A stretch of 54,237 bases of DNA from Candidatus Ghiorseimicrobium undicola (lineage in GTDB: Bacteria; Omnitrophota; Gorgyraeia; Ghiorseimicrobiales; Ghiorseimicrobiaceae): NCBI GenBank assembly GCA_002796125.1, contig PCWA01000045.1:1-54237 (forward strand), in the 5' to 3' direction. Both the position numbers and the translations under genes were made by a program. Below, piece by piece: positions 52,948 to 54,237 of this stretch (positions are counted from its first letter, which is position 1; each line of letters opens with the position of its first letter). The notes under the pieces are model-generated. The model did no database searches. It worked only from the letters and a program-made list of their open reading frames with translations, and had not been told where the DNA came from.

Positions 52948-53820
52948 TTAGCTCCCTGAATGATTGCGTAAAAAACGCTTAATTTTTATTATCCCGTCTT
53001 TTGTCTTGAAAAGGATTTTCCCTTCATATTCCAGCAATATCTCCCCTGCCTTAGCACGTGAAAAATTACGCATTAGATATTCATTATGTATCGCCTCAGC
53101 TTCGAATATGCTAAAGTCCATGCCGTTGAGGCGACAGCGCGCACCTTGGCCGCCTACTCCAAATGCCCTTATCCTTGAAAGCATTTCCTTGCTGGACATC
53201 GCAAGGCTTAAGCGCATATCCTTTAAAGAACGTGTATAATAATCACCTTGCAGGCGCTTTTGTCTTAGCCCTTTATAACGGAAGCGCGAACGGATTAATT
53301 TACGCATCCCTGCCGCAAAAACCTTTCCTTCAAGCGTAAAAACAAGGCGATAAAGCAAGCCGGCATCGATATCGGCGCTAAGGCGAAATTTTTCCCTATG
53401 AATTATATTCCCGGTATCTATGCCATCGCTAATAAAATGCATGGTTGCCCCGGCATAAGGAAAACCTCTTAATAAAATACCGTTTACGGGATGCATGCCG
53501 CGAAAATAAGGCAAATATGACGGATGGATATTTAAGAAAATTTTACCCGGACGGGATATTATGGATCCGGGAAACACAAAAGGGCATCCATTGGATATCA
53601 ATATGTCAAAATTTAAACGCGAGATGCCTGAAACCACCTTTTCTTTATCTTTTTTACCAAACACCGTGTAACGGCAGGGGATTTCATGACGGTTTTTGTA
53701 AAGAAAACTATTCTTAAGGATAAAAACATGCGCCAATTGCAATTCCTTTATGCGCATGATTTCCTGTAATATTGCGGGCCTATTTCCGATAAAGACACAA
53801 ATTTTTCTTTTTTCCGGCAT
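52948..53820 (-). CDS. Sugar N-formyltransferase-like protein
   Basis: A 290-residue protein of the formyltransferase fold (Fmt, ArnA N-domain, WlaRD/QdtF-type sugar formyltransferases). The motif NIHPSYLPYFRGMHPVNG carries the Asn and His of the active site, and HFISDGIDTGNII supplies the conserved Asp. The N-terminal part KICVFIGNRPAILQEIM is diverged. The C-terminal 110 residues form a separate domain (GARCRLNGMDFSIFEAEA). It sits between an aminotransferase and NeuB, so an N-formyl nonulosonic acid or amino sugar is plausible. It starts with ATG. Confidence 0.83.
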   Translation of the reverse strand: MPEKRKICVFIGNRPAILQEIMRIKELQLAHVFILKNSFLYKNRHEIPCRYTVFGKKDKEKVVSGISRLNFDILISNGCPFVFPGSIISRPGKIFLNIHPSYLPYFRGMHPVNGILLRGFPYAGATMHFISDGIDTGNIIHREKFRLSADIDAGLLYRLVFTLEGKVFAAGMRKLIRSRFRYKGLRQKRLQGDYYTRSLKDMRLSLAMSSKEMLSRIRAFGVGGQGARCRLNGMDFSIFEAEAIHNEYLMRNFSRAKAGEILLEYEGKILFKTKDGIIKIKRFLRNHSGS

Positions 53821-53832
53821 CCCACACCTCTT

Positions 53833-54237
53833 TTAAGTTAATAATCGGCGGATTTTGCCTGCCATAAAGGCCATCTCGCTTATACCATAGCGCTGATCAA
53901 TCGGCAGCGGAAGTAAACCGCGTATAAAAGCCGCTTCAAATTCCGGCAGCCTTATCGTTTTCGGCATCTTCCAGTAAGTCGGGACAAAAATACCGCTTTT
54001 ATGCAAAATTTTTTTATTAATCGCTTTTTGAGGGAAAAATGGGTAGCATAAAGGCACGCTTTTTACCGGCAAGGTAAAGCTAAAATTATTGAGTTTTCTC
54101 AACCTTTGATGTAAAAATAAAAAATTCTTCCTGCGTCTATCAGCTACTTCCTTAAAATTTACGGTTTTTAATATCCCTGCCGAAATCTCAGAGATTCCCC
54201 GCAACTTTAATCTTACTTCCCTTTCGGCGCGCAGAAA
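53833..54237 (-). CDS. DegT/DnrJ/EryC1 aminotransferase-like protein, C-terminal part
   Basis: The open frame continues beyond the window edge; 134 residues are visible. The C-terminal pattern PLCYPFFPQK, KSGIFVPTYWKMP and GLLPLPIDQRYGISEMAFMA is that of the PLP-dependent sugar aminotransferases of the DegT family, whose members end with a similar PIDQRYxxxDM segment. The catalytic Lys lies outside the window. Its stop lies 12 bases before the formyltransferase gene. It may make the amino sugar used by the formyltransferase. Confidence 0.75.
   Translation of the reverse strand, partial: FLRAEREVRLKLRGISEISAGILKTVNFKEVADRRRKNFLFLHQRLRKLNNFSFTLPVKSVPLCYPFFPQKAINKKILHKSGIFVPTYWKMPKTIRLPEFEAAFIRGLLPLPIDQRYGISEMAFMAGKIRRLLT

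Overview
The window reads as a bacterial chromosome segment of moderate-to-low GC. Every gene I can support lies on the minus strand, so transcription runs from high to low coordinates. Nonulosonic-acid, dTDP-sugar, heptose and outer-membrane functions point to a Gram-negative-type envelope. The mixture of gene families, the small Cys-rich and basic proteins and the seven-base degenerate repeats remind me of candidate phyla of the PVC neighbourhood, Omnitrophota in particular. No rRNA or other marker is present, so that placement is an inference.

Region 1 (1-12170) is housekeeping. Read in the direction of transcription it holds galT2-galT1-gap, a small sigma-70-like factor behind a promoter and two terminators, pgi, a Cys-rich/TPR protein, a CheY-like receiver, yajQ, an LhgO-type oxidase, a newly noticed 48-residue basic protein, and an ammonium-uptake operon (TorF-type porin, amtB, glnB cut by the window edge). 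A leader with two hairpins, the second a terminator, precedes the ammonium operon.

Region 2 (12171-16975) holds fmt, a PriA homologue whose helicase motifs are eroded, an MGDG-synthase/MurG-like glycosyltransferase and a GmhB-like phosphatase.

Region 3 (16975-54237) is one long surface-glycan locus of tightly packed, often overlapping genes. It encodes four family 2 glycosyltransferases, a carbamoyltransferase, the dTDP-rhamnose set with a CDP-paratose-2-epimerase-like gene inside it, a heptosyltransferase-like GT9, an O-antigen ligase/polymerase, a WecA-like initiating transferase fused to the front half of a CapD/FlaA1 protein, a sugar-nucleotide dehydratase/epimerase, further glycosyltransferases, a deacetylase, two B12-binding radical SAM proteins, a methyltransferase, a Wzx flippase, a pyruvyl transferase, two large unassigned proteins, and a nonulosonic-acid module (NeuB, NeuA, a NeuD-aminotransferase fusion, a sugar formyltransferase and a partial aminotransferase). 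Together these could build, decorate, flip and polymerise a complex glycan.

Between genes there are three kinds of repeat-like structure: degenerate tandem repeats with an exact 7-base period (five tracts, two of them inside a glycosyltransferase gene), clusters of perfect hairpins with AT-rich stems and GC-rich linkers, and one REP/MITE-like element with 18-bp perfect inverted ends. These, together with the two terminator-bearing leaders and the helicase-dead PriA, are the most interesting parts of the window.
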